Assembly: GCA_029721515.1 (NCBI GenBank)
Contig: CM056550.1
Location: forward strand, 19,591,119 to 19,655,118
Direction: 5' to 3'
DNA from: Synanceia verrucosa
Taxonomy: Eukaryota > Chordata > Actinopteri > Perciformes > Synanceiidae
Length of the DNA stretch: 64,000 nucleotides
Shown: piece after piece, positions 42,986 to 56,700 of the stretch
Position numbering within the stretch: position 1 is the stretch's first letter
How the letters are laid out: each line of letters begins with the position of its first letter
The notes under the pieces: generated by a model
Databases searched by the model: none
Seen by the model: only the letters and a program-made list of their open reading frames with translations
What the model was told of the DNA's origin: nothing
Made by a program: the position numbers and the translations under genes

Positions 42986-45900
42986 ATGGCTCACTCCTCA
43001 GACCCGTCCTGCTGGGAGAAGACCCCCGGGACCCAAGGGTCACACACGGCTACTCGCAACCTCTTACGGAAGAAGGAGCAGCGGCGGCGTGGAATCCGAT
43101 CCTCCTCACCCATGGGCCGGGTCATCCTCATCAACTCTCCTGTGGATGGTGAGAGGGAGTCACAACCTGCAGACGACACGAAATACTGGTTCAGTCTGGT
43201 TTAATGAGTTTGACACACACACAAAAAAAATACATGCAAACATGCAAGAGAAGGTTGTGAACGTCTGTACGTAAAGAAAAGCAACGTTTTGATCATAGAC
43301 ACAAATTAAATCTAATTTTTATACTTTATAGAAAATAGCACAGCCAGTAACTGATAACATGCAAACACAAAATGAGACTATCAATGTGTATTGAATATAA
43401 ACAGAACAATATCACAATATTCACAATATAAACTGTAAGTAAAGATAGTTAGAAGAACCACTAATGTATATTATTATTATTATGTCAAATATGATGGAGG
43501 AGTCAGATACAAGCTTTGTTGATTTACTTACTGTAACGCAGATCACACATGAGCTCCACTTTAAGTCTTGTGTTTATTAGTTTATTAGAAATAAGTAATT
43601 CATAATGATTATTAAAAAATGACTTATCAACTAAAGATACTAGCTAAAATAATAATACAGTCATTTCCCCTGAGATTTGTGACCATTAATGGATTACTTT
43701 TTGGTCAACTAACATCTAGATTCTGTAAACAAATCAATTAAAACCAAAACAAACTTTATGACACAAGTCTTAAAATTAAATCTGGGTAATTAAGGTCTTA
43801 AATTGTCTTAAATTTACTGAAAATTTGCTGTAGGTATTACATTTTCAGATGGTGCGTTTAATGCCAATAGTAAAACATATTTTTGAGAGATTTACTGCAA
43901 TTTTGCACGTTATTTTGGTTACAAAGTTCACTTCTTTGTCCTGAAATTGTAGAAAAAAATTAAGCGTCATGCCTTCATCGTTGTTGCAAGGGCTGAACAA
44001 AAAATTATTATTGGAAATGAATCAATATGTGATTTTTTTTTCCTGCTAAATATCAATAATGTCATCAGCCTAAAAAAACTCCACATTGGTTGGGCCCTAT
44101 TATAAATTTACTATTTTCTACCAATAAATTATGATATTTTTCTGTCTTAAATTATATATTTGTTGAGGTCTTGAAAAGGTCTAATACCCTGGTACAGTCT
44201 TTTACATAGAGGTATATATACAGGTAATTTGACAACTACATTTTTCCCACCATGAGGTTTAGCATTATAGGAGCAGTGGGATGTTATGGAAAGTGTGTGC
44301 ATGTATGTTTTTTAAAGAGAACCCCGAACTCAACAACCTCCCCAAAATCTTCCTGCCCCGTGTGAGGCTCGAACTCACGACCTTCAGATTATGAGACTGA
44401 CGCGCTGCCTACTGCGCCAACGAGGCCTGAAATAATATGAGCAACTGATGCAACAGAAAGTGAAAGAAACTACTTAATTCAAGAAAGACTGAAGAATATA
44501 AATAAATAAAAATAGATAGATTGACAGACAGATAAATTGATGGAAATTCAAGCATCTAGCAGCATGTTAAAAACAGAAATAGAGATTCAAAATCCAGAGT
44601 AAACAGAAAAAGTGTGCAAGTATGCTAAAATATACATGTGTATAATGGCTTCATGAAACAGCATCTATGTGATTTTTAGGTGGAGATGACAGCGAGGACA
44701 TCCATACGATCACCGTGGATAAAAGTGTGGACGGAAAGCTCGGCTTCAGTGTGCGAGGCGGCTCCGAACATGGACTCAGCATCTTTGTCAGTAAAGTGGA
44801 GGACCACAGTACTGCAGGTAAGCTCACATGCTAATGAGAATATACTATATATTCCAATATTTAGCTACGTACTTTTGTGGCTCTTGTTACCTGTTATGTG
44901 TGTTCACAGAGGAGGCAGGCCTGCTTGTAGGTGATAAACTGGTGGAGGTGAATGGCATCAGCCTGGAGAGCATCACCATGAGCAGCGCCGTGAAGGTCCT
45001 GACCGGCAACAACAGGCTGAGGATGGTGGTGAGGCGCGTCGGCAAAGTCCCCGGCATCCGCTACTCCAAGGAGAAGACCACCTGGTGATGATTCATGTCC
45101 ATGTTAGCTCATCTTATCACAACATATTTGACTCTGACCAACTGGAAAATCTTCCAGGGTGGACTTGATCCACAGGCGCATGGTGGTGGAGGAGAGCGGA
45201 CGGACACCTTCGGACGCCAGCTCAGGAAGCGCCCTCCAAAGGATCGTCCACCTCTACACCACCTCAGACGACTACTGCCTGGGCTTCAACATCCGGGGAG
45301 GGAAGGAGTTCGGCCTGGGTATCTACGTCTCCAAGTAGGCGCTCCGCCGTTTATTTTCTTTGTGAAGAACATAATAATCCCTTACTGTACTCACTCCAGT
45401 CTTGTGGTCTCAGACTGGATCCTGGTGGTCTGGCTGAGCAGAATGGAATAAAGATGGGGGACCAGATCCTGGCTGCCAACGGCGTGAGCTTTGAGGACAT
45501 CAGCCACAGTAACGCTGTGGAGGTGCTGAAGAGCCACACTCACGTCATGCTGACCATCAAGGTGAGAGCGTTTGACACTTTGTACGACTAAACATTTTAT
45601 TCCTGCAACACAAGAGCCAGTGATTCACTTTCACTTTCACTTTTTAACACGGCAATAAGAAAACTGCTCCACAGCTGAAACAGAATGAGGTGGCACGGGT
45701 CAATTTAAAGAAAAAAAAGTTAAGGAAGTTTGTTCAGAAATGCACAAATGAATGTATTTGTTTAAAATGAACAATTTTTTTTAACTCACTGAGCCGTTTT
45801 ATAAAACAGAAAGTGCTTTGTTCCAGTGTTTTTGAGTCATATTTCCAGACCCACAGAATATTTTGTACTATGTCTCTGAAAACACTGAATAGCTCAAATG

Positions 45901-48900
45901 AAAGAAGAGACTCTCTATTTCATCATGAAAAAAATGTTTGTTTGTACCTTGTTCCATTCTTGTTTTATCAGAGGTAGAGTAGAGGACACCTTCACCAAAA
46001 TCACCACATTTTGTCCAAATTCTGTTTGTTTTGCTCTCTAATCTCGATCGTCTCCACTTCCTGTTTTGATCTCTGTGGTGTATACTGTCTCTTTATGCTC
46101 TGACTACATCTCCCAGAAGCCCCAAAATTACTCACAGGCTGCGGGAAACCGCGATCTGCAACCTGCTGCTGAAAAACCACTTTGATGTTGACATAGTGGC
46201 ACTCAAAGAGTTAAATGAGGGCAAAAGTAGCAGAATACTTTATTCTACTTATATATGTGTATACTTTATAGTATAAAATATAGATAGAAAAATACCAGAA
46301 AGTCTACAACCCACTGGTACATTAGTGAATTAGTGATTAGAAAGCATGTTGGTTCTGGTTGACATGACTTTCTGACCCGTTTCCTCTCATCTTTAATTCT
46401 CTTTCACAAATACAAACCCCTCGTCGGTTTGTGTGGCAGGGCCCCGACAGCTGGCGTGCACTCGTAATATTCCTCGCTCACTTTACTTGTCGGAGCTTGG
46501 GTTTCGCGCTGTGAAAAATAGCCAGGACCGTGTGCATTATTCACCAGGCAGCTGGGGATCAGGTGCTGATCAAAGCTCAGAGCCGTGTTATGTGCAAGTT
46601 TTGTTCGGGTGGTGTAGGTGGGGTGGGGGGTGGGGTTCCTCGCTTCACTTTCTGCTGGAAACTGAAGAGTCAGAAAGCATCAGAAAGGTGACCAGGAGGT
46701 AAAGAAGGGAAACATGCTTCTCTCTGAGGAGGAGTGTTGGGTCTAGGATTACTCTTTATCAAATATACCCATCCCATGAAAGTTTCAAGCGCTCTACTGT
46801 ATCTCATTTGCATATCTGCTGCCATATCTCCGCAGGAAGCAGGACGATACCCGGCTTATAAAGAGATGGTGGCAGAATACAGGTGGCTCAATAAGTGTAT
46901 GTATATCTGTTTTTTTTCTGTTCCTTTCTGTTTGTGCAAGGCTTCATCTGCGAGTCGCTTAAGTTAGATGATGTCTTGTTTTCCCTCAGTGGCCAATGGT
47001 ACTCAGAAATCTTCCTCCCAGGGTTCGGACTCCAACTCTTCAGCCTCCTCCCTGTCGTCTGGGACGCCGGTCAGCTCTCTGAGCGGCCTCTCGCAGCTCA
47101 TGTTCCCTCCCAGCATGCCGTTTGGTTCGGACATGGTGGACGTCTGCATCTCTACGGAAGACCAGAGGTTAGCTTGTTTAGTTTCAGTTTGACCTTCATG
47201 AATTTGATGCAACAGTAAGAAACACTGGGTTACAAACTGCTGTAAGCAGCACACAGAGGAAGGGCCCATATGCAGAGAGTGGAGACAAAACACAAAATAA
47301 AAGTCTTTAAATACAGACAGCAAAGTACAAATGAAAATCTGCCAAGGTGAGTTTGGTCTCTGAAAATAGTCTTCAACATGAAAAGGTAAGAAACTAAAAA
47401 ATACTCAGGAAAAAAAAAATCACCCAGTAAGAGAAAACAGACTGAAATAAAAATATCAAAAAAATCAAGCAAAAGCAAGATGACAAAAATAAAACAAAAG
47501 ACATCAAAAATACTTAATAACGATCTCAGCTTGGCAACGAGGGATGAAAAGGAAACTGGGAATAAAACAAGAGAAGATGAAGGATGAGTCACAAGTGAAC
47601 AACGTCAACAATGGAAGACAGGAAGTAAAGTCAGACACAACACAAGAGTGGAGAACTACCAAAATAAAACAGGAAATGACAAGACAACATGAACATGAGA
47701 AAAAAAACTGACGATTCTTCAATATCTATATTAACTATTCATATTTATAATTAGTTACTTTTATTATTGGTTTTCTAATTTATAATTTGTTTCGTGCTGC
47801 TGTAACAAGTAAATTTCAATAAAAAATATTCTAGTCGACGCGTACACTTGTAGACTAGACCAGACTTGATCATGGTAGTTTATTTGTTCAGGTCCGAGTC
47901 CGAGCGAATCGAGACCGCCATGCAGACGGAGCTTCCCGCTCAGAGGTCGGGTGCAGAAACCACTCGCAGTCTGGGACGAACCACTCTGCTCAGAGACACG
48001 GCGATCCGTGGAGAGGACGACGGAGGAAGACAGGAGTCCCACAAGACGGCCGTGCTGCTGGCTCTCAGCAGGCCGAGCCGACCAATCAGCAGGTCCCAGA
48101 GCCAAGTCACCGTGGCAGGTGAGGCAGCGAGAGAGCGTCTCACACCAAAAGGTGACGTAGTACGAAGGTGAGCTGCAATAAACACACCGACTGTTCCAAT
48201 CCAACCCCAGAGATCAAGCAGAAGAAGGAGAAGAGGCAGAAAGGGAAGCACCCGGAGGAGAAGAGCACGCTGCAGCGCTCAAAGACCTTCGTCAACTTGC
48301 TCTTCAGGGGTGGACGCAAGAGGGACACTTCCAGAGGACGCTCCAAGTCGCCGTCCTCACACAAGGCTGGCAAAGGTAGCTGCATGCTAGCATACAGATG
48401 CTCTGGTTGCTGTGTAGAAAATAAGGCTTTGAAGGATTACACAAGCTGCCATTATTCTGTTTGTTTTTTTTTTAAACTGCGAACAGATCATTTATATGTG
48501 GCCAACTCTTAGTACTCTCTGACCTTCCTTCCTTCTTTCCTAGGGGCACCAAACTCTCTCACCCCTACTGAAAAATGTAAATCTTAAAAAAAATAGTTAA
48601 TTTCCTTTAAATGCTCAATAACTTTTAAGTGAATGTTACACTAACAGGAGGAAATAGTGCATTTTTGGGGACTGCTTTCAGGAGAAGATTTAAACACTCT
48701 GTGACACACAGATAATACTTGTCAGCACGGTACATTCATTGCTGCTTTTTATCTTAGCCTTTAACTTTTAGAAAGCAAATCTGCCTCCTCATTCTGTGTC
48801 AGATTTGCTTTGAAACCCTGAAAATTTAACCGAAAGTTTCTTTACTTTGCTACTTTTGTGAGTAATGAGTAATGTTTTTGTGACAGATGTGCAGCAAACC

Positions 48901-51900
48901 AAGTGAGGTATTTACAGTCCAGACAATGTGATTGTGTCCAGATGGAGGACAGGTCAGCTCGATGCCAAATTCAGAGATGCTCGCTGTGGTGGAGGACATG
49001 GCCCGCAGGTTAATGACTGAGGAGGAGGTGGCTGCTGTGATGAAGACGTGCCGAAAGGTGAGGAGCTCTGATCAGCAAACTTTTAAACGACAGATACTTG
49101 TAAACTTTGGAGCTTACAGTTTCAACACAATAATTATACATTTTTTATCGTCCCTGTTTAACAGTACGTGGCAGAGCGGTCGGTGGAGAACTTGATACGC
49201 CACCTGCTGGCCGTGCTGGACAGGCCGGAGAAGCTGCTGCTGCTGAGGGAAGTCCGGTAAGATATTTACTCTCACGCCTTGATACAGAGACTGGTTTAGT
49301 CATTAATATTGCAATAAACCAGTGTCAGAATCTGCTGACAGAAACAGGACAGTTACAAACGCCTTCTTAAGGCTTTGTCAGCCTGGTGTCACTGCTAAAA
49401 TATGTAAAAAAAAAAATAAAATAATATTATGCATGCAGCCAGAGTGAATAATCTGTAATCACAAAATATCTGTGGAAATCCAGCCGGTGACAAATACTGG
49501 CAGCAGGGGATTAAGGAGTTTCCAGGATAATCCTCTCAAATCCAAATATTGCATAATAAAACACTGATGATGTAACTCAGCATTTTTTCCTTCCTGTCCT
49601 GCCGTCTTGTCGTCAGGATGCTGCTTCCTCCTCCTGACCTGAGCGCATTCAATAACATGGTGACCTCTGTGGAAGTAGAGGCGTACGATATCCTCAAGTA
49701 TCGATCCAGTGAGTGTCAATCAGTCTGATGGGTCTGAACAGTCAAAGTTACATTTTAATTTTCTCTTTTTTCCTCTATGTTGTAGTCAAAACTCCTCCTC
49801 TTCGCTCCCCCACATCTGGTCGAGCACCAAAACGACGACTCATCACTCCCATCCCGGGTCGGTACCTTCCACCTGCTTCCTTTTGATGCAGTTTGATGTT
49901 TAACGTCATAGAAGACGATGCACCGTTTCACATACAAACAAAACAAATACTAGTCCATGCAACCGTCATTGGTTTAGGAGGCTTCAGAAGGTGCTTTTGA
50001 CAGTCTTAAAGTGTTTTTCTGCAATTAATCCAACAGAGTAGCAGCAAAGTAAAGTAATAAAGCAGTATTAAAAGTTATAATAAATAGGCAAAAGAAAATA
50101 AAACATTAGAAGCTCTTGTACACAGTACAGATAAAAATATATAGCATATTAGTCAGTGAAAAAATGATATATTGCTTGAATAATGAACATTAATGAATCT
50201 CATTTGCTATTAATATTTTTATTCTTTTATAAAGTGGAGCTGATCTGACCTGTTTGCCCTCCAGATTACAGAGGAGGCTTCCAGCTCCACAACGCTGAGG
50301 AGGTGGAGAAGGAGAGCCACCTGCTGGGCGAGCTGGAGAAGCTCAGCGTGTCGGGGCCCCGGGGCTCCAGGGAGAGGCCCCATCTCTCCAGGTCCTTCAC
50401 GCCGCTGCTGGACATCCCAGTGGACGGATACGACACAGAGTCCAGAGACCTCAGACCCCCTTCTGCCGGCGCCGCCATGCTCCCAAACTGGCTGCTGACC
50501 CGCAGCCACGACCCCCACCCCCCACTCCGGACAGACATTGGTACGATTCGCTCCGTCCACTTTGACGAGGTTTCTCTGCACTCGACTTCAGACAGGGGGG
50601 ACGTCACCTCAGAGAGGGGAAGATCCCCCTTTAGAAATGGACACTCCAGAAGCAAAAAGGAGAAAAGTGGAGACCAGAGTAAAGAAACGCTGTTCACGCT
50701 GCAGAGCGCAGCTCGCAGGTGTCGGCCATTGTTGTCGCAGGTGTTCAGATCCGGTCCAGATGAGCAGGTGAACGGACATCAGGCGTCCTCTGAGAACGGA
50801 CTCAACGGCTCCGAGTCTGAACAGGAGTACGAGATGAAAACTGTCAGCATCTCCAAGACCAAACAGTCACTGGGTAAACGTGCTTGATCGATTCATGTCA
50901 GAATTATGTTGGAAACTGATGTTGTCTTTATTTAAAGGGTCAGTTCACCCAAATCAATTTTGGTTTTATTTGTCCAGGTAAGATTTGTCCATGAGATTTT
51001 TGCCTCCACCCAGAAAATAATCACTCCAGTGTAATCTCATAAGCAAAGATCAGAAAAAAAATCAGGGGGGAAGAAATAATTAAAAAAAAAAATATTTCTA
51101 AAAGCTTTCCTATTAGATAACTACTATGCACTGAGAAACTAGTACCATATAATGAGTCCTTATCTAGATACTACTGGAAATGACTTCTTTTAAATGGATG
51201 ATACATGTACAGTAAATAATTGGGGCTTTAAACAACGTATTGATAAACCATCTTTACTCTGGAAATCACAGTACATCATACCTCCTCACTTTGCCTACTG
51301 TACAGCCGCAGAAAACCTGTTGTGAAACACCTCAAATATATCAAACACATCACTGACTTCCACTCCTGTTGTCCTGGTGATTCAGGCATCAGTATATCTG
51401 GAGGGATGGAGTCCAAGGTTCAGCCGGTGGTCAAGATAGAAAAGATCTTTCCTGGAGGAGCTGCCTCCACCTGTGAAGTGCTCAAGGTGAGTTCATAACC
51501 ATGGTTACCACAGAGGACACCACATTTTAATATTACGTAGAGGGAAATTTAATACTTCCTACTGCCAGTATAGAAGAATCCCTGATGATATGATGCTCAG
51601 ATTAATGTGATTCCGCACTAGATGAGCTGCAGGACATGAAACACATGAAAATTAATTAGAATATTTTGTTAACAGACGATTTATACCTTATTATTACATT
51701 ACTCACAACTTAATTTCCCTTTGGGGGTTAATAAAGTCATCATCTATCTTCAGCAAGCAAGAGTAAATATTTAACACCTTGGAGGAAGTGAAACGCTGAG
51801 TGTGACTTTCCTTCTCGTGTCCCCAGGCTGGATTTGAGTTGGTGTCTGTGGACGGAGTCTCCCTGCAAGGCGTTACCCATCAGCACGCCGTCGACATCAT

Positions 51901-51982
51901 CCGAAAAGCCTTCAGCAACAAGGCCAAAGACCCCATGGTGTTGGTGGTCAAAGTCCCCAAAAGGATTTTGACAGGAGACTGA
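42986..51982 (+). CDS. pdzd7: PDZ domain-containing protein 7 (PDZD7), 16 exons
   Basis: Scaffold of the stereocilium ankle-link complex with usherin, ADGRV1 and whirlin. Exons: 42986-43148, 44680-44817, 44910-45084, 45158-45334, 45414-45561, 46836-46896, 46990-47167, 47892-48118, 48211-48375, 48942-49057, 49165-49256, 49617-49708, 49786-49857, 50265-50873, 51386-51486, 51827-51982. The frame is continuous, 889 residues. The N-terminus has SPMGRVILINSP. PDZ1 (KLGFSVRGGSEHGLSIFVSK) and PDZ2 (LGFNIRGGKEFGLGIYVSK) are in tandem, then EAGRYPAYKEMVAEYRWLNK. A harmonin-homology helical domain follows in exons 10-12 (NLIRHLLAVLDRPEKLLLLR). PDZ3 (LGISISGGMESKVQPVVKIE) is split over exons 14-16. The protein stops at VKVPKRILTGD, just after PDZ3, without the Pro-rich tail of human PDZD7. 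The a/b paralogue is unresolved. It is convergent with lzts2, as expected from human 10q24. Confidence 0.95.
43149..44679 (+). other. First coding intron of pdzd7
   Basis: About 1.5 kb, AT-rich. The only structured element is the second tRNA-Met gene at 44354-44426 on the opposite strand. Confidence 0.7.
44354..44426 (-). tRNA. tRNA-Met (elongator), anticodon CAT, copy 2
   Basis: The 73 bases are identical to the gene at 41809-41881, in the same orientation, with a similar downstream flank (CCCCAAAATCTTCC against CTCCAAAATTTC) that again supplies a four-T terminator on the transcribed strand. It lies inside the first coding intron of pdzd7, antisense to it. The pair looks like a local duplication. 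Confidence 0.95.
45781..46214 (+). mobile_element. TTAA-flanked MITE, copy 4
   Basis: It starts TTAACTCACTGAG and ends GGCACTCAAAGAGTTAA, with inverted ends and TTAA at both edges. The core is shared with copies 1-3. It lies in the pdzd7 intron between exons 5 and 6. Confidence 0.75.
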
Positions 51983-53211
51983 GAGGCTCATCATGAATTC
52001 ACCCAAACTAATCTGTGACTCAGCAGCTTCTGGGGCTTTAACTGTGACCCAAACACACTGATCTGAGGTCAGGTGTGGATTTTTTTTTACCATTTATGTT
52101 GAAGTTGGGGAATATTCACATAGACAGCAGTGGCCTGAGGCAGCAGAAGGGACTTAAATATTAAGTAAATTAATATGAGCTCAAGCAACAAAAAACATTT
52201 ACACAAAATGAAATTTGTGTCCTGGAAAAAAAAATGGTGCTCCATTTCAATTTATTATCACCCAGGATCCAATGCCTGTGAAAACTTTTTACATTTTATG
52301 CAGTAACATCCAGTCCTCTCATAAGAGGTGCCTGTTTAAGTTTCTGACTTTTAAATGCTGCAACCTGTAACCTGAGTGCCTTTTAAAAAAAGTGTGACTC
52401 CACGTTAAGCTGGAGTCTTAAAGTTGACCTGCAGAGGGCAGACATGCGACGTTAACAAAGCACAAACCCAAAAGTCAACAGGATTAGATGTCACTGGAGA
52501 GAATTACAACTAATAATACTTTCATCTACTGTGTGACTTGAATCTGAATGTACCACACGCAGCTTTTTAATGTCCTTTTTTTTAATTAAAAACAGTAGGT
52601 TTGTTCAAGATATGTACAGCACGAAAATATACATTTAACGTCTTCATACAAATATTGTGGATTATAAAATTATACGCAGGAACCGGAACAAACATCCACA
52701 CAAACGTTAATGTACAGGCGTCTTATCTGTCGGAGCAAAATATAATGTGCGACATTGCTTTGGTCTATTCACAGTGGCTATGCTTTGATTTTTTGAGATG
52801 GACAGATCAGATCATCTCCTGGAAGAAAAACGTTATGATTTGTCAGTTATTTACAGAGGACGATGATTTGATCAGCAGTACCAGAGGAACAAAGAAATCT
52901 TTCTTTGTACAGGAAAGTAAATGCACATGAAATTCATGCTGAAGTGGAAAAAAAACAACAGTTGTTTATTGATCAACGTAGCTTCACTTTGCACCAAAAC
53001 ACCCGTCCAGTGCATGATTTAGTTTCAGTGATGGAAAAATGATTATAAAGGTGTCCCTGTGTGCAAGAGCAAAGCTGATGTGCACTGGAAGTAAGGTGTT
53101 AAGGTCCAGATGTTACTGTTTAATTACATTACACTGTACAGATTTTGATATTTTTTCCACCATTTACAAAGGAGGCTTAAATGTTGTCAAATTTGTGTCA
53201 TATATGATTTG

Positions 53212-53243
<32 letters not shown>

Positions 53244-53747
53244 GATTTTTATCTTTCTAGTTTGGTTTGAAAGAAGTATTTTGGACAGTATCTAATGTTT
53301 ACTCGTTGGTCTGGATGAGCCACAGTCACCTCGCTCTGATTCACTCACTCTTATCATGACATACTGAATGTGTGGCGTCCCACGTTCGCTGTCAATCGTC
53401 AGCTCGCGTGGGCTTCAGCTAAATGAGCTGAACTAATGAGAGCTGACTGATAACACAGTGGGAGTGTGGTGTTAAACCCAGCAGGGTGGCTGGAGTGATG
53501 ACAGACTCAGTGAAAGGTTGGCTGAAGTTACTCGATGCCTAAAACTGGGAAAGTTGTCTTGTTAGTTCCAGACATTAATGGAGAAACTGAGGTGTGACTG
53601 CTTTTAAACTACAGATGTTTTCTTAACATTTGGATATCAGCTCGTTATCTCGTCAAACTGCACAACAGAGCTCAGATCTGTGACATGAAGGTGAAAAATA
53701 CTCAGCTGACAGCAGTGCAAATCAAAAGATGGAGAGAGACGCGAAGG
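51983..53747. other. Convergent 3' regions of pdzd7 and lzts2
   Basis: No coding exon. An ATTAAA at 52585-52590 could end pdzd7 transcripts (plus strand). TTTATT at 52965-52970 reads AATAAA on the minus strand and could end lzts2. The transcripts may overlap if longer forms exist. Confidence 0.45.
53210..53241. repeat. Poly(A) homopolymer tract
   Basis: About 30 consecutive A bases. It reads as poly(T) in the lzts2 3' region on the minus strand. Confidence 0.9.
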
Positions 53748-56700
53748 TCAAATTTCCGTGGCAGCGATCTCGTCAAAGTTGATCTCGTTGCCGCTGCCCT
53801 CGTCCTCCTCCCTGCTCTCCAGTTCCTGACTGAGCTCCTGCAGGAGCTGCTCCAGCTCTCGGTTCCTGCGATACATCTGCACGTAGTTCTGCTGCAGCTG
53901 CTTCTGGTAGCGGATAACTTTGTCCTTCTCCTCCTGCCATATTCGCCGCTCCTCCTCGAAGCCTCCCGTTTGCTGCTCGGCCCGCTGGCGCTCGAAGGCC
54001 AGCTCGGCCCTCATCCTTTCCATCTGCGCCTTCATGTTCTGCAGGGCCTCCGTGCTGCTCTGCCGCTGGGCCTTGGCCTCGTCGCTCTCGTAGGCCAGCA
54101 GGTGCTCCTCTGCGTCCTGGAACACCTGACACTGTCTGTTTCCTGGGCCTTGACTGGCCAGAGCCTCTCTGAGATGAGCCAACTCTCCCTCAAGGCGTCC
54201 CACTTTTTCTCTGAGCAGCTCCGCTTCGCTCTTGCGCCGCTGAAGCTCGTTTTCACAAACCTCCAGCTCCAGGGTTCGTGTGCGGGTCGTACCGTGGGCC
54301 TCCTGGAGGAGGACCTGGGTGTTGGTCAGCTCGCCACGAGTCTCCCTGAGTTGACCCCGAAGCGAGACGATCTCTCCCACACGCTGGGCTAACTCCCCCT
54401 GCACCTCCTTCAGCTGCTGCTTCAGCAACGAGATTTCCCCCGACTTCTGACACACCTGAGGGATTCAAAAACAGGACATTATTTCAAATTGACAGTGCAG
54501 AAAAGTGCACAAATCACAGGTTGTTGCATAAACATCCCATAATACATTATGAATAATTAAAAAAAAACTGTCAAGACTACAGCTTACCGTGTTGTACATG
54601 CTGTATTTCCCATCAAGCAGCCTATCAAAAACAGCAGCTCTGCTCCATATGAGCTCTTCTTCTGTGGTGTTTTACGGGAATAGTTTCGGGAATATTCGCG
54701 AACACTAATGTTAGTAAGAGTGTAGGAATGTAGCGGATCGAGCAGCAGAAGTAATCCTGATCAGCAGCACATCAGTCATTGTAAATCTTACTAATGATTG
54801 AATTAAGAGTGATTCATTAAAAACAGCATTGGCAAAAGTAACGGACGAGGCTGCTGCAGAAGTAAACTGAGTATCGGCTGGTTAATACCTATCATTATGA
54901 TATTTAAATATTTTCTATGAAAATTTACTGATCCCCAATAAGATGACAAAGTCAAGCTGTCTTGCACCTGGTTTGGGTTTGTTTAAAAAACAAAACTTTT
55001 GAACTGTGTTTGTGTGGCAGAGCGACTGAGGAAGTCTCCAAGTTCTTCTGTTTAGTGAGTCTGAAAAATTAAAGAGGCTTCACATATCCTCTCTTTCTGT
55101 TTCTCTTTCTGATCTTTAGACATCTACAAATCATTCCTAGAGGTACAGTTAATTATCTCAAACAGCAGAGAAGATCAACTTCATTACTGATCTATGTCTG
55201 TAGTTTAAAAAAAAAACAAAAAAAAACAGTGTTCCTGTGATGTGACTGATGATAACAGCTGATTCTCCCTGACAAGAACAAGAGCTCCAAAATCATCACC
55301 AGGATGACACTGTAATAAACAGTCCACACCTTTTCCTTTTTGTGATCATCACTGTATTTCATTAATGTCCCTCAGCTGCAGACATGAGTCAGTTTAAGGC
55401 GCTCACCTCCCACTTGCTCTCCTCCAGTCGAGGCCCCAGCTGGATCTTCTCGTGCTCGTAGGAAGTGCAGCGCTCCTCCAGCTGCTCCCTCTCCTTCAGA
55501 AGCTGAGCGAAGTCCTCCTGCAGCTTCTTCTTTTCCTGCTGGAGCTGATAAACCTGCAGACAGAGGCAGTGCTACCCTTTGCCATTCCTAGTAGGACCAG
55601 ATCTTAAATGTCAAGTCAAAAGTGGCCGCAAATAACAGCAACTCTCACACATGGTTTGTTCCTGCTGTAACTCATTTCTGTCAACTAATACGTTTGATAA
55701 GAGCAGTTTTACACAAGAATACTATTGATTTGCTACTCTTATTAATAGCAGATTTGAAAAGGAAAATATAAATCCTCCCATATTTGAATCTGCCACAAGA
55801 CGCAATCCTTCCCAGTTTCACACAGCTGTATATAGTGTATTTTAAAAACACTGGAGTGCCTCTGGAGTGTCGTGGAACCTGATCAGGCTTTTTGTCAGAG
55901 TCTGACCTGCAGCTGAAGCACCTTCTGTGCTCGCTGGGCTTTCTGCGAGGCGACCTGCATCCTGGTGGCACAGCCCTGCCTCAGCTCCTCCAGCTCCAGC
56001 TCAAAGTGCTTCTGCTTCTCCTCGTAAACCTGTAATGAAACACAGAGTGACAAATCCATCAGGACTTAACAGTGCAGAGTAAAGATGCTGTCAAATTCTC
56101 CAGAAGTGGCTTGATTGCAGTTAAATTAAGATGGATTTTTAGCATCTCCACAGGACAGAACAACACTGTGTGTCCTTTTGATCCACCAACCTGGCAAATT
56201 GCAGCTTCATTCTCGTCCAGGTTTTCTCTGAGCTGCTGCAGCTCCAGCTCTCTCTCCCTCAGCTTGTCCTCCAGGTCCCTCACCACCCCCTCGTAGCCCT
56301 CCACCGGGCCAGGAGAGCGCCCGCTGGACCCGCTGTCAGATAGAGGCTGACCTCGGCCACTTAACGAGCCGGAGCCTGTGCTCTTACTGGAGGATGACCG
56401 CCCGCTGTCTGAGTTGGAGTGTCCGTGTCCTCCGACTGGCGGAGCGCTTTTCATGGGCTCCAGGTGGCCAGCAGAGGCCTCCCCTGATGCCAGACTGTAG
56501 CCGCTGCTGTAAGGTGGGAGGCTGGAGAGGGAGTTGCGCCCGGAGTCGGTCAGTTGGCACGAATGGCTGCCGCTGCCGCCACCAACGCTGTTACGAGCCC
56601 TGCTGTACGAGGTGTTTTTCTCTGAGCAGGAGGGCGACACCTCGGTGTGGGTGGGGCTGAGCAGGTTCAGGTTAGTTTGGCTTTCTGACACGTTGGCACA

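Noticed and set aside
53685..54392. 235-codon plus-strand Leu-rich open frame
   Set aside because: It is the antisense shadow of the last lzts2 exon, whose coiled-coil coding strand matches the family.
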